A stretch of 64,000 bases of DNA from Candidatus Jettenia sp. AMX2 (GCA_030583665.1 CP129469.1:3396034-3460033), one strand, 5' to 3'. Positions 27,516 through 36,404 are shown, counted from the first letter of the stretch. The notes: generated from the letters alone by a model not told the origin. Made by a program: numbers and translations.

Positions 27516-27824
27516 ATGAGTAAGATCGATTTGAAAAGCCAGATAGAATTTTCTCAGGAGAAATATATATCGAAGATCTTGTTTGACAGCGATAAGGTTC
27601 GCATGGTCTTGTTTTGTCTGGGAAAGGGACAGGAGGTCCCTGCCCATACGGTAGAGTCGCAGGTTGTTATGGTTGTGCTTACCGGAAAAGGCTTATTTAT
27701 TGTAGGAGATAAAACGTATACAGCCAAACAGGATACGGTTGTAATTTGCAAAAGTAATGAAGCACACGGAATGAAAGCCGAGGAACAGATGGCTGTTCTG
27801 GCATGTATCATTCCAAGACCTTAG
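27516..27824 (+). CDS. Small cupin-domain protein (second of two)
   Basis: 102 residues. Cupin motifs QEVPAHTVESQVVMVVLTGKG and a later SNEAHGMKAEEQ include two His residues that could hold a metal, unlike the first cupin, where the second is not clear. It starts three bases after the first cupin stop, so the two are co-translated. Function unknown; the context suggests a small-molecule or metal sensor or an isomerase-like enzyme. Confidence 0.83.
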   Translation: MSKIDLKSQIEFSQEKYISKILFDSDKVRMVLFCLGKGQEVPAHTVESQVVMVVLTGKGLFIVGDKTYTAKQDTVVICKSNEAHGMKAEEQMAVLACIIPRP

Positions 27825-27858
27825 TAATATAATTTTTACCATAACTAAAGGGACACAT

Positions 27859-28095
27859 ATGAGTAAAACACCACCGGTTATACTGGATGTGAGAAATATT
27901 ATACCAAGAGAAAGACACCCGAAGATCTTTCATACCTTTGATGCTTTGAAAGAAGGCGAAATAATGGTCCTGATAAATGATCACGATCCCAGGCCATTGA
28001 AATATCAGTTGGATGCTGAACGAAAAGGACAGATGGATTGGAAGTATATCGAAGAGGGACCAGATGTATGGAAGGTTGAAATAACAAAGAAATGA
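27859..28095 (+). CDS. DUF2249-domain protein
   Basis: 78 residues. DUF2249 signature features: VILDVRNIIPRERHPKIF, FDALKEGEIMVLINDHDPRPLKYQ, and a closing W-based motif GPDVWKVEITK. This TusA-like fold is often found beside hemerythrins, cupins, nitric oxide reductases or DUF1858 proteins, or fused to them. It is the last gene of the small cluster starting at 26846; palindromic repeats follow it. Confidence 0.88.
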   Translation: MSKTPPVILDVRNIIPRERHPKIFHTFDALKEGEIMVLINDHDPRPLKYQLDAERKGQMDWKYIEEGPDVWKVEITKK

Positions 28096-28121
28096 AAATA
28101 TGACATTAAGTAATGAACAAA

Positions 28122-28190
28122 TAACCCCGAAGGGGTGACATGATTATAGCTAATGAATAATCCCACCGATCAGTAACCCCGAAGGGGTGA
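28122..28190. repeat. Short tandem-like repeat with hairpins
   Basis: Two identical 17 bp units (taaccccgaaggggtga at 28122-28138 and 28174-28190), each with an ACCCC/GGGGT hairpin, 52 bp apart start to start. The surrounding aatgaa(c/t)aa is also shared. Confidence 0.75.
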
Positions 28191-28206
28191 AATATCAATG
28201 GCAAAG

Positions 28207-28234
28207 GTAGAGACGTAATGCATTGCGCTCTAAG
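28207..28234. repeat. Palindromic repeat related to 30508-30535
   Basis: An imperfect 28 bp palindrome beginning gtagagacgtaatg. Its 5' half matches the perfect palindrome at 30508-30535 at most positions, so the two belong to one small repeat family. Confidence 0.55.
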
Positions 28235-28308
28235 GGGGCGATGTATGTTTATATGCCTTATATGTCGCTTCTTTCCCCGGAGCTTAAAACGTGCTATATA
28301 TTGTGTAA

Positions 28309-28857
28309 TTATTTAGCCACATATCTTAAGTACAGTAATGCTCCCAGATCATACATGAAATGTAACTGAACAGGGATAAGCATGCTTTCGTATATATGAA
28401 ATAATGCTCCGATATAAAATCCCAGTATCGTAGCAAAAATACCGTAGGCAGGATTTGCGGCATGCAAAAGTCCAAAAATAATACTTGCAGCAACCATGCC
28501 CAATTTAGTTTGCAGTATTCCCCGGAACAACAATTCTTCGGCAAAACCGGCAGAAAGAGAAATCAGGCAGATATCAAGAACGGTGACTTGGGAAAAAAGG
28601 GGCCTTATTTCTGTTGTGATCAGCTTTCTTAATGAATCCAGTAAAGGAATATTTTCCGTCTTTTCTGAGAGTAAGAAAACAAAGAGAACAAGAGGTGGAA
28701 GAGCCCCTAAAGTGCCGATTATGATATCACGGAAAAGATTGCCGGCTAAAGGAAAGAGATCAATTCCAAAAATACCTGCCAGAAACAAAGCTGCAAGCAA
28801 TGTAATACCTTCCGTGAGAAAAATCAGGAATAAGAGTTTGTGCCGGGGGTAGGTGAT
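28309..28857 (-). CDS. CPBP-family intramembrane protease, apparent ATC start
   Basis: 182 residues if translation begins at the ATC at 28857-28855. Several membrane spans; the CPBP (CAAX protease/bacteriocin-processing) motifs are intact: EE-x3-R in GFAEELLFRGILQTKLG and the conserved His in FGLLHAANPAYG. The frame stays open to 28881 with hydrophobic, coding-like residues, but has no ATG, GTG or TTG until a TTG at 28800, which would cut away an N-terminal helix. A perfect AAGGAGG (28870-28864) sits six bases before the ATC. So either ATC is the start or an ATG mutated. Function of the protease is unknown. Confidence 0.75.
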   Translation of the reverse strand: MTYPRHKLLFLIFLTEGITLLAALFLAGIFGIDLFPLAGNLFRDIIIGTLGALPPLVLFVFLLSEKTENIPLLDSLRKLITTEIRPLFSQVTVLDICLISLSAGFAEELLFRGILQTKLGMVAASIIFGLLHAANPAYGIFATILGFYIGALFHIYESMLIPVQLHFMYDLGALLYLRYVAK

Positions 28858-29057
28858 AAGGTGCCTCCTTATTTCAGAATCTCAGACAAATCCTTCGGAT
28901 CACAGCGGCAAGGCATTCTTGTCCTCGGCCCAATCTTTCTTGCCATACCTGACGGGCATAATGCCTTGTCTTTGCCTCGATTTCATGACCTCAAGAAAAT
29001 ACTTTTAATTTGTTAACCAAAGTTCGACAAATGAAAATCACATCATCTGAAGAAAAT

Positions 29058-30446
29058 CTATTGCACTGGATGTATAATACCCTTTTGCAGCAGCGTTCTT
29101 TTAAAGAGCATGGACAGAGCCTTTACGCTTCTTTCCGGGGAGGGATAAACGGGGATCATCCGCTCTTCAAACAACTGCTTAACCTTCATCGTAAATACTC
29201 CGCCGACTGTGCAGACAACCGCAGGTTTTCCGGATAATTTCATCGTGCCGGTAATAAGATCAACTATCCCTTCTGTCATACCTTCCGGGGCCATGAGAGG
29301 TATAATAATTGCGGCATCAAATTCATCACTTTCAACCATACAGGTTTGTAAAGTAATACGATAGTCCTCGTCATGCGCACTCCCTGTCAGGTCGACAGGA
29401 TTGCTCACTACATAGAATTTGGAGAATTTGCTCTTCAGGCTTTCTTTCAGCGAAGAGGACAGAGGTGGTACTTCCAGGCCGTTTTCAGAGCAATGATCAG
29501 TTACCATCACACCGAAACCACCACCGTTGGTAACAACCAGAATACGGTTTCCCCTGGGTGGATTTTGCATTGAGAGCGCCTTGACCCCGTCAATGAATTC
29601 CTCCAGGCCATTTGCCTCAATAATGCCTGATTTCAGAAAGGCGGCCTTATAGATTTCATATCTTCCTGCAATTGCTCCGGTATGAGACCTGGCAGCTGCA
29701 ATCCCGGCTGCGCCTTTTCCAACCTTCAGTGCTACAATGGGTTTTTTCTCTGAGCAGGCCTTAGCTGCTTCTATAAATTTCCGTCCATGATCAACTGATT
29801 CCATATAGATAGCAATAACCTTTGTTGAAGGGTCGTCGGACAAAAAGGGTAAAATATCCGATTCTCCCACATCAATTCTATTTCCGTAATTTATCATCCG
29901 GGAGATACCTAATCCTTCCTGTGCTGCAAGGTCTAACAACGCGATAGCAAAAGCGCCGCTTTGTGAAAGAATTGACAGATGGCCTTTTTTAGGCTTGCTT
30001 ACTTTTCCTGCCGGCAGGAACGAGGTAGTAAAATTGGTGTAATTGTCAAGGACGCCCAGACAGTTGGGTCCCAGAATCCGTATGTTATTCTCGATGGCAA
30101 CCTTCTTTATCTGTTCTTCCATTTCCTGACCTTCAGGACCCATTTCACGGAAGCCGGCGCTGATGATTATAGCATGGTGAATTCCCTTTTGTGCCTGTTG
30201 TTTCAGGACTTCCAATACAAATGAGGCCGGTATGGCAATCACCGTCAGCGCTACTTCGCCAGGGATATCCAGCACAGAAGGGAAGGCTTCCAGGTAAAAG
30301 ACCTTTTTATATTTAGGGTTTACCGGATATATCCTGCCTGTGTATCCCCTATCCAGAAGATTTTTTACAATGATTCCCGGCAGACTACCTGGTTTTTCAG
30401 TTGCCCCGATAATTGCAACTGATGAGGGATGAAAAAAATTTTCCAT
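29058..30446 (-). CDS. ADP-forming acyl-CoA synthetase alpha-type protein (CoA-binding/succinyl-CoA ligase domains)
   Basis: 462 residues. It begins with a CoA-binding Rossmann domain (SVAIIGATEKPGSLPGIIVKN), followed by a Succ_CoA_lig-type region: ILGPNCLGV, LSILSQSGAFAIALLDLAA with the phosphohistidine region typical of the alpha subunit (ARSHTGAIAG), and a third domain ending with SMLFKRTLL. These make up the alpha part of ADP-forming acetyl-CoA/acyl-CoA synthetases; the ATP-grasp beta part is missing here and no beta subunit gene is adjacent. It might work with a distant beta subunit. The gene stands on the reverse strand downstream of the O-antigen-ligase gene, across a palindrome. Confidence 0.85.
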   Translation of the reverse strand: MENFFHPSSVAIIGATEKPGSLPGIIVKNLLDRGYTGRIYPVNPKYKKVFYLEAFPSVLDIPGEVALTVIAIPASFVLEVLKQQAQKGIHHAIIISAGFREMGPEGQEMEEQIKKVAIENNIRILGPNCLGVLDNYTNFTTSFLPAGKVSKPKKGHLSILSQSGAFAIALLDLAAQEGLGISRMINYGNRIDVGESDILPFLSDDPSTKVIAIYMESVDHGRKFIEAAKACSEKKPIVALKVGKGAAGIAAARSHTGAIAGRYEIYKAAFLKSGIIEANGLEEFIDGVKALSMQNPPRGNRILVVTNGGGFGVMVTDHCSENGLEVPPLSSSLKESLKSKFSKFYVVSNPVDLTGSAHDEDYRITLQTCMVESDEFDAAIIIPLMAPEGMTEGIVDLITGTMKLSGKPAVVCTVGGVFTMKVKQLFEERMIPVYPSPERSVKALSMLFKRTLLQKGIIHPVQ

Positions 30447-30507
30447 AGCTTTAATTGGTTTTTGGAAATTATCTGTAATTTGGTACGTAAAAATATATGT
30501 CGCTCCT

Positions 30508-30535
30508 GTAGAGACGCAATATATTGCGTCTCTAC
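30508..30535. repeat. Perfect 28 bp palindrome downstream of the O-antigen-ligase gene
   Basis: A perfect inverted repeat centred on ATAT, with arms GTAGAGACGCAA and TTGCGTCTCTAC. It starts two bases after the end of the O-antigen-ligase/TPR gene on the minus strand, where it could act as an mRNA-end hairpin. No T-run follows. Confidence 0.7.
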
Positions 30536-30536
30536 T

Positions 30537-33161
30537 CTATTTCATTTTCAACGAGATATCAATAATCATTTCCTTTATCTTTTGATCATGCGGGTCCAAC
30601 TCAAGTGCCTGATTTAGCATGTTTTTTGCAAGCGCATAGTGTTGTAAGTTGTAATATGAGATACCGCTCATTTTGTATGCTGCAGCCGATTTGTTATCTA
30701 TCCGGATAATTTGCTCACATTCGGAAATAACCTTTTCCCAGTCACCATTTTTATAGTATATAGTAACCAGAAGTGCCAGGATGTTTGCATCCGGGCGGTC
30801 AGGGTTAGTCCTTTTAAATGTTTGCAGAATCTGTTCGGCATCTGCATATTTTCCCTGAAAAGCAAGTGTATTTGCAAGGCTGTGGGTATAAACCGGTTCT
30901 CCCGGCTTCAGTTCAAGTGCAATTTTAAAATTTTTAATCGCTTCTTCGTGCATTCCTTTTCGGTTGAAAACAACGCCAAGTTTATGATAGTACGCTGGTT
31001 CTGCCGGGTTACGTTTAGTAGTCTTCTTTAAGAGGATAATAGCTCTGTCCAAATTATTCTTTTGCAATAAGGCGCTTGTTAAACGACCGGTATAATTGCT
31101 TTCGCCGGGACGAATCAGATATGCCTTATAGTATTCTTCAATTGCAGAATCCAAATCTCCCTTCTGCAGGTAAAGACCGGCAAGGTTGCCATGAAAGGGG
31201 GCTTGAAACGTATCCAGCCCGATGGCCTTTTTATAGCAAACGATAGCATCGTCTATGGTATCCCGGCCAAATTTTTCTGACAGTATCTGATAAATTATAC
31301 CTAAATAATAAAAGCTAATATAGTGTTGGGGTACTACCTCTAAAGCATTATTTGCCTCCTCATATACCTTTTGTATCCACGACTCATCCCCTGTCCTGAG
31401 CGCCATTTTAAGATATGCCCTGCAAAGTTCGTCGCGGTAAAATGTTTCATATGGATTAAGAAGAACCGCATGATTAATCAGATGCAGCCCTTCCCCGGTA
31501 GCGGCAGGCGAATCCACATTGCGCTCAGATACCAATAACCTTCTGCCATATTCAAAATATACATCTGCTTTATACACACGGATGATTGAAAGAAAAACAA
31601 AACCTATTGCTATCATTATGATTCCACAACAGAGCAGTTTGCAAAGGTTTGGAAGTCTCAAATCCTGAGAATCCGTTGTACGCAGGTTGGTCGTAATTGT
31701 ATCTTCTTTTGTTTCTTTATCTGTCGGGAATTCTTCCCTTGCATTTATCTGTATGAGGGATACGCAGAGTCCTGATATAATCCAAAAGATGGCCACAATT
31801 GGCGTATTGCCAAAACTGAATTGATTTTGAATAAGGTAACAAAGCATTCCTGCCAAAAGCCCCAGCATAAGCAATCTGTTTTTCCTGTTTAACCGCTTAT
31901 AATTTTTTCCTGCAGATATTCCAAATGCGGTCAATAGCCATAGGTAGGTAATCAAGCCAAAAATACCACGGGTAACAGTTGTGTCGAGGATATCGTTGTG
32001 GATTCGGTCCTGTCTCGGGAATGGGAACCCGTTATCACTCTCCTGCAGCGAGAATACCTTTGCCAGATTGTTTTGATACACGATCCCTGTGGTATCAGGA
32101 CCGATACCAAAAACAAGATGGTTTTTCATGATTTTTACAGCGGTCAGGTATTGAAAAACACGGGAAAAGGACGATCCTTCAACGGATAGGTTTGTGGTAA
32201 TCCATGGTCTTTGTGTTGGTGCTTTCATATCAAAAACCGGTACCGTATCCGATTCTTCTCTGTCAGGGAAAGTATCAGCCGTATGTATATCTGCTGCAAA
32301 ATGTCTGATAACCGATGTTTTGTGTTGTATATTGAAGAGTATTCCGATTATGGTAAATGAGACAATCAGGATGATAAATTTCCGTTTTTTTAAAAATTGT
32401 TTTTTATAAAGGAAAAAAAGAAATGGAACAAATACAATAAGCAGCGCAACAAAGCATGCACGGGTATTGGTAAGCCAAAAGGCCGTGTAGATGATGAATG
32501 ATACTGCAAAGAAAATCCACAGAATACGCTTTTCCTGGGCAGGTCGTTCTTTTTGCTCATCAAAATCACCGAAGAACAGAACAACCGCTAAGGGTAAAAC
32601 CATAATGAGATAGGCCGAGAAGAATACAGGGTTTCCGAAGGTGGAAAATACACGATGGGCTTCAAAACTGCTCCACCTAAAGACGTCTAATCCAAAATGC
32701 TGTACCATTCCATAGCACGATGCAATGACTGCTCCTGCTATAATTGAGATAAGAATTGCATAGAGTCTTTTGCTTGTGGTTATGAAATTAACGGTGGTGT
32801 AGAAAAGAAACAGATAGCATGCTGTAGCTGTTAATCCCTCAAATCGTTTGTAAGCGCCAAAAAGGCTCATAAGGGGATTTATTGACAAAACCGATGAAAT
32901 AAGAAAGGATGATATATAGGCAATGACAGGAATGTCTATTGGAGTGGATACGAAGACAGTATGTCGCTTAAAAGCTAGGGTAAGTGACCATACAATCAGG
33001 ATTGCAATTGTTAACAGGTAGAGCATGGTTACCTTGCTCAGATCAAAAACACTGTAAAGGCGGGGGTCAAAGAATAGAGGTACAATAGTAACAATTGCTA
33101 TCAGTAAACCTGTTATTACTCTATCGCTTTGTACGGTTATATTTTTTGACGCACAATTCAT
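30537..33161 (-). CDS. O-antigen-ligase-family membrane protein with C-terminal TPR repeats
   Basis: 874 residues. About ten membrane spans to about residue 460 with the Wzy_C/O-antigen ligase region (the large periplasmic loop between spans, including NTRACFVALL and HNDILDTTVTRGIFG, where the H and R residues typical of the family sit). A single late span (about 505-525) precedes roughly 330 residues of TPR repeats, from ISFYYLGIIYQ to the C-terminus, seven or so units such as YYHKLGVVFNRKGMHEEA. The architecture suggests a polysaccharide or glycan ligase/polymerase with a protein-docking tail. It follows mlaD by 18 bp in the same direction. Confidence 0.87.
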   Translation of the reverse strand: MNCASKNITVQSDRVITGLLIAIVTIVPLFFDPRLYSVFDLSKVTMLYLLTIAILIVWSLTLAFKRHTVFVSTPIDIPVIAYISSFLISSVLSINPLMSLFGAYKRFEGLTATACYLFLFYTTVNFITTSKRLYAILISIIAGAVIASCYGMVQHFGLDVFRWSSFEAHRVFSTFGNPVFFSAYLIMVLPLAVVLFFGDFDEQKERPAQEKRILWIFFAVSFIIYTAFWLTNTRACFVALLIVFVPFLFFLYKKQFLKKRKFIILIVSFTIIGILFNIQHKTSVIRHFAADIHTADTFPDREESDTVPVFDMKAPTQRPWITTNLSVEGSSFSRVFQYLTAVKIMKNHLVFGIGPDTTGIVYQNNLAKVFSLQESDNGFPFPRQDRIHNDILDTTVTRGIFGLITYLWLLTAFGISAGKNYKRLNRKNRLLMLGLLAGMLCYLIQNQFSFGNTPIVAIFWIISGLCVSLIQINAREEFPTDKETKEDTITTNLRTTDSQDLRLPNLCKLLCCGIIMIAIGFVFLSIIRVYKADVYFEYGRRLLVSERNVDSPAATGEGLHLINHAVLLNPYETFYRDELCRAYLKMALRTGDESWIQKVYEEANNALEVVPQHYISFYYLGIIYQILSEKFGRDTIDDAIVCYKKAIGLDTFQAPFHGNLAGLYLQKGDLDSAIEEYYKAYLIRPGESNYTGRLTSALLQKNNLDRAIILLKKTTKRNPAEPAYYHKLGVVFNRKGMHEEAIKNFKIALELKPGEPVYTHSLANTLAFQGKYADAEQILQTFKRTNPDRPDANILALLVTIYYKNGDWEKVISECEQIIRIDNKSAAAYKMSGISYYNLQHYALAKNMLNQALELDPHDQKIKEMIIDISLKMK

Positions 33162-33179
33162 ATTGAAAGGAAATGGTAG

Positions 33180-33992
33180 CTAAGGTGACTTCCCTCTTAC
33201 AATACTTTTCCGGATGAGACTCCGTAAAATAAAACTTCTCTCCGCACCACCCAAAAGACTGACTAAATTTTCGTACACAGCAGGGTCTGCTATCAGGGCG
33301 CCAAGAGTACCTTCCCCTTTTTCTATATCGGAGGTAATTTTTTTCAGAGATTCAGTTGTTGCAACCAGATTATCCAGAAGCTGTTTGCTTTTCAGGTCAT
33401 AAAGGAGTGCGTAAAGCAGCCCATCGCCTTTCTGAAACATCTTTAATCCTTCATCAAGTGATGCCGAAATATTATTTAATGATTCTATAAATTTACCTTC
33501 ATGTAAACTTTTAAAAATATTTGATAGGGATTCAATAGTACTGATACTGCTTTCTATTGCAGCGGTATAGTTTATCGGTTCAGCGCTTTTGATTATATCG
33601 CCATCCTCAACGATTGATTCCCAGTCTACTCCAGTGGTAATTTCCACATAAGTATCACCTGTTACATAGCTTAGCCATTTAATAGTTGCAACAGAGTCCC
33701 TGGTAATATTTCTTTGTGCAAATTTGTCTATCCGGAGGGATACTTCAATTTCAGTATCGGTTGCATGCCGGGGAAGAGTAATGCTGGTTACCTGGCCTAT
33801 TCCAACGCCCATAAGCCTGACGGGGGCGCCGGTTTGTAATCCGTACACGTTTAAAAACTTTGTTTTAATGGTAGTGTGGGGTTTAAAATAGCCTTTCTGA
33901 CTACCAAGAATAAATATCATTGCGGCAAATCCTGTCAAAGTTACCAGTATAAAAAGTCCTGCCCGTAATTCTGCAAATTGTTCCTTTGTCAT
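33180..33992 (-). CDS. mlaD: MlaD-family phospholipid transport protein (MCE domain)
   Basis: 270 residues: one N-terminal membrane span (about 14-32) and one MCE domain (about 40-115: TKFLNVYGLQTGAPVRLMGVGIGQVTSI). The rest is helical, predicted to pack as in other long MCE proteins (IESLSNIFKSL, LLDNLVATTESLKKI). It forms the periplasmic ring that links the inner-membrane MlaFE complex to the outer membrane. The operon order mlaE-mlaF-mlaD is conserved; no MlaB or MlaC is present, so lipids may move by another carrier or through a bridge. Confidence 0.9.
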   Translation of the reverse strand: MTKEQFAELRAGLFILVTLTGFAAMIFILGSQKGYFKPHTTIKTKFLNVYGLQTGAPVRLMGVGIGQVTSITLPRHATDTEIEVSLRIDKFAQRNITRDSVATIKWLSYVTGDTYVEITTGVDWESIVEDGDIIKSAEPINYTAAIESSISTIESLSNIFKSLHEGKFIESLNNISASLDEGLKMFQKGDGLLYALLYDLKSKQLLDNLVATTESLKKITSDIEKGEGTLGALIADPAVYENLVSLLGGAERSFILRSLIRKSIVRGKSP

Positions 33993-34003
33993 AGTAGCCT
34001 CAT

Positions 34004-34747
34004 TTATTCACAAATGTTTCCACTAATAAAATCTTTTACTATCTGAATATCTGTTTTCACTAATTCGTTCCATGTACCAATTGCTACAATTTCCCCGTTA
34101 TAGAGCATTGCGATGCGGTTAGACACTGTTTTGACACAGTGTAAATCATGGGTAACTACAATAGAGGTTATTCCCAGTTTTTTTTGTAAATCAATAATGA
34201 GATCATTTATACGCTGGGCAGTGATCGGGTCTAAGCCGGTTGTCGGTTCGTCATAAAGGATAATATCGGGGTCAGTTGCTATTGCCCTTGCCAAACCGAC
34301 ACGTTTTTTCATACCGCCGCTCAGTTCATCAGGCATTTTGTTTTCGATGCCAGCCAATCCTACAAGATTCAGTTTTTCAGATACCCGTTTACGAATTTCT
34401 CTTTCGGTCAACCGTAAATGCTCCCTCAGCGGATACGCGATATTCTCAAATACGGTTAGAGAGTCGAATAAGGCTGCTCCCTGAAATAACATTCCGACAT
34501 GTTCCCGTAACTCAATTAATGAATCTTCATTCATTTGTGTTACATTGTGACCCATTACTGTGATGTCACCCTTGTCAGGCTTCATAAGTCCGATGATCTC
34601 TTTCAGAAGAACACTTTTTCCCGACCCGCTGCCTCCAAGAAGCGATATAATTTCACCTTCCTGTACGGATAGATTTATTCCGTTGTGGACTAAGAGTCCG
34701 TTAAAGGATTTGTATACATCTTTAAATTCAATAATTACTTTTGACAT
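34004..34747 (-). CDS. mlaF: Mla phospholipid transporter ATPase
   Basis: 247 residues. Walker A GGSGSGKSVLLKEI, Q-loop, ABC signature LSGGMKKRVGLARAIA (SGGMKKR is characteristic of MlaF) and Walker B DIILYDEPTTGLDP are intact, with the H-switch in VVTHDLHCV. Shares one base with the end of mlaE upstream and leads into mlaD 11 bp later. Confidence 0.95.
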   Translation of the reverse strand: MSKVIIEFKDVYKSFNGLLVHNGINLSVQEGEIISLLGGSGSGKSVLLKEIIGLMKPDKGDITVMGHNVTQMNEDSLIELREHVGMLFQGAALFDSLTVFENIAYPLREHLRLTEREIRKRVSEKLNLVGLAGIENKMPDELSGGMKKRVGLARAIATDPDIILYDEPTTGLDPITAQRINDLIIDLQKKLGITSIVVTHDLHCVKTVSNRIAMLYNGEIVAIGTWNELVKTDIQIVKDFISGNICE

Positions 34748-35523
34748 TAAAAGATTATGAAAAACAATTTTGTCAGGAAGAAGTCAGCAATAAGGATCAG
34801 AATCGATATTGTTACGACGGTAATTGTTGTGGAACGTCCGACACCGGTAGTTCCTCCGGTTGTTTTTAATCCGAAATAGCAGCCAATTATGGCGATGATC
34901 AGTCCAAAAAATACCGTTTTTGAGATGCCGCTTAATAAATCGGATATCTTAATTGTCGTCAGGACAGAGTTGATGTAAAAAGTCTGGTCTATCTCAAGCT
35001 CCGACAACGCTATAACCATACCCCCAAAAATGCCAATGATATTCGCCGTAACCGTGAGAAGGGGGAGTGTAATCATGGCAGCGAGTATTTTGGGGGTTAC
35101 GAGTTTTTTTACAGGGCTTGCCCCAAGTGCCCGCATGGCATCAATTTGTTCAGTTACCTGCATAGAACCGATTTCGGCTGCAATACCGGAACCCACTCGC
35201 GCCCCGACCATTATGGAAGTCAAAACAGGGCCGAGTTCCCTGACAATGGATAATGAAACGACACTGCCAACGTAGATCTCTGCACCATACATACTCAAAC
35301 CATAGATCGTTTGAAGAGCCATCACCATCCCTGTAAAAAGCGCAATAAGATCGACTAATAAAAGTGAACTTGATCCAAAATTATCAATTTCACGAAGCAG
35401 AAGCCTTATGTTGTATGGCGGCAGAAAAATGCCTGTTATCCCCTTTGTGGCCAGTAAGGTTACCTGGCCTACTGAAATAAGGCATTTTTTGACAAAATCA
35501 TCAATAGCTAATAAAACATTCAT
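34747..35523 (-). CDS. mlaE: Mla phospholipid transporter permease
   Basis: 258 residues with five or so membrane spans. Conserved motifs of the MlaE family are present: the amphipathic LLLREIDNFGSSSL entrance region, GSGIAAEIGSMQVTEQIDAMRALG (the EQIDAL-type ATPase coupling motif) and GCYFGLKTTGGTTGVGRSTT. It is the first gene of the reverse-strand mlaE-mlaF-mlaD run. Confidence 0.94.
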   Translation of the reverse strand: MNVLLAIDDFVKKCLISVGQVTLLATKGITGIFLPPYNIRLLLREIDNFGSSSLLLVDLIALFTGMVMALQTIYGLSMYGAEIYVGSVVSLSIVRELGPVLTSIMVGARVGSGIAAEIGSMQVTEQIDAMRALGASPVKKLVTPKILAAMITLPLLTVTANIIGIFGGMVIALSELEIDQTFYINSVLTTIKISDLLSGISKTVFFGLIIAIIGCYFGLKTTGGTTGVGRSTTITVVTISILILIADFFLTKLFFIIF

Positions 35524-35745
35524 TTCTTACGGTTTTCTCATAAAATTCATTTTTCAGTAATGTATTTTCAAGTTCCAGCACAGTATTAAAGGCTGAAATG
35601 ATCTGTTTAATTGAGTTTATAAATAATTTCAGACGATAAAAAGTTGAGATACTTTACTCCGTTCAGCATAACCACAAAACCGCTTTCTTCGGCTTTGCTC
35701 ATGGTAAGCCTTTGCTTTATGTCAATCTGCGTGAAGCTAAGTACT

Positions 35746-35780
35746 CATGTATACTGTATCAGATTTTGATACAATGTATG
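35746..35780. repeat. Inverted repeat between the lipoprotein gene and mlaE
   Basis: Arms 35746-35761 and 35767-35780 with a perfect TGTATCA/TGATACA core around the loop gattt and a longer, imperfect outer stem. It lies on the minus strand after the small lipoprotein gene and before mlaE. No T-run follows in that direction, so it may be a weak transcript end or an operator. Confidence 0.5.
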
Positions 35781-35821
35781 AGAATTTTTACAAACCATGC
35801 TTAAAGAAAAAAATCCTTAAG

Positions 35822-36349
35822 TTACATAAGTTTAAATGTTTTTATCATATTCAGAAAATCGTCATGTAAATAATGAAAAAACTCAGGAGAAACCCAGTAC
35901 ACGAGATCATAAACCTTTTTGTCTGTTTTTATTATGAAGGAATCGATTTTCAACGTGAAGTTGTCTATTTCGCCAGTGAGAATAGTGCGTATAGCCTGAT
36001 AGTCGTTTATGAGTACTGGTTCCCTTGCTACTATTCTCTTATTTTGCATGCCAATGAAAAGCCTGTTTGCGAATAATTCAAGGGAAGATTTTTTATTTTC
36101 TCTGTCAGTAGAAATAATAGCTATTGATGCGTTATACTGTTTATTCCACAAAGTAATATCTTCTTTGTGTAATCTTATAGGTTCCCATCTGTCGTTTGGA
36201 ACGTGAATAGCGTAATTTCCGTGGGAAGGAGAAAAAATTCCATCTCTGATTTGTGTCGTGGCACAACCAGTGGCAACAAAAAGACATGCCACGCTTAACC
36301 AGAAGAATATGAATTTATGAAAAATAAACAATATTGCATTGTTTTTCAT
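35822..36349 (-). CDS. Small lipoprotein, function unknown
   Basis: 175 residues. The signal sequence ends in a lipobox, LFVATGC, so the mature protein starts at the Cys near residue 29. The remaining 145 residues have no recognised motif but show an alternating pattern of strands and helices (YAIHVPNDRWEPIRL, ASIAIISTDR, and a long last helix DDFLNMIKTFKLM) reminiscent of PsbP-like or DUF1795 folds; that reading is tentative. It has its own near-consensus promoter and stands back to back with moeA. Confidence 0.75.
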   Translation of the reverse strand: MKNNAILFIFHKFIFFWLSVACLFVATGCATTQIRDGIFSPSHGNYAIHVPNDRWEPIRLHKEDITLWNKQYNASIAIISTDRENKKSSLELFANRLFIGMQNKRIVAREPVLINDYQAIRTILTGEIDNFTLKIDSFIIKTDKKVYDLVYWVSPEFFHYLHDDFLNMIKTFKLM

Positions 36350-36404
36350 TAATTTTTTTACCTTGAGATAGCAACGGGCTTGCTGAATCAGCAGAGTTCA
36401 TGTC

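Noticed and set aside
28869..28986. Two tiny overlapping reverse frames (25 and 28 codons) upstream of the CPBP gene, one rich in Cys
   Set aside because: Both are very short and one overlaps the CPBP ribosome binding site; composition fits a repeat-like spacer. Could be revisited if conserved.
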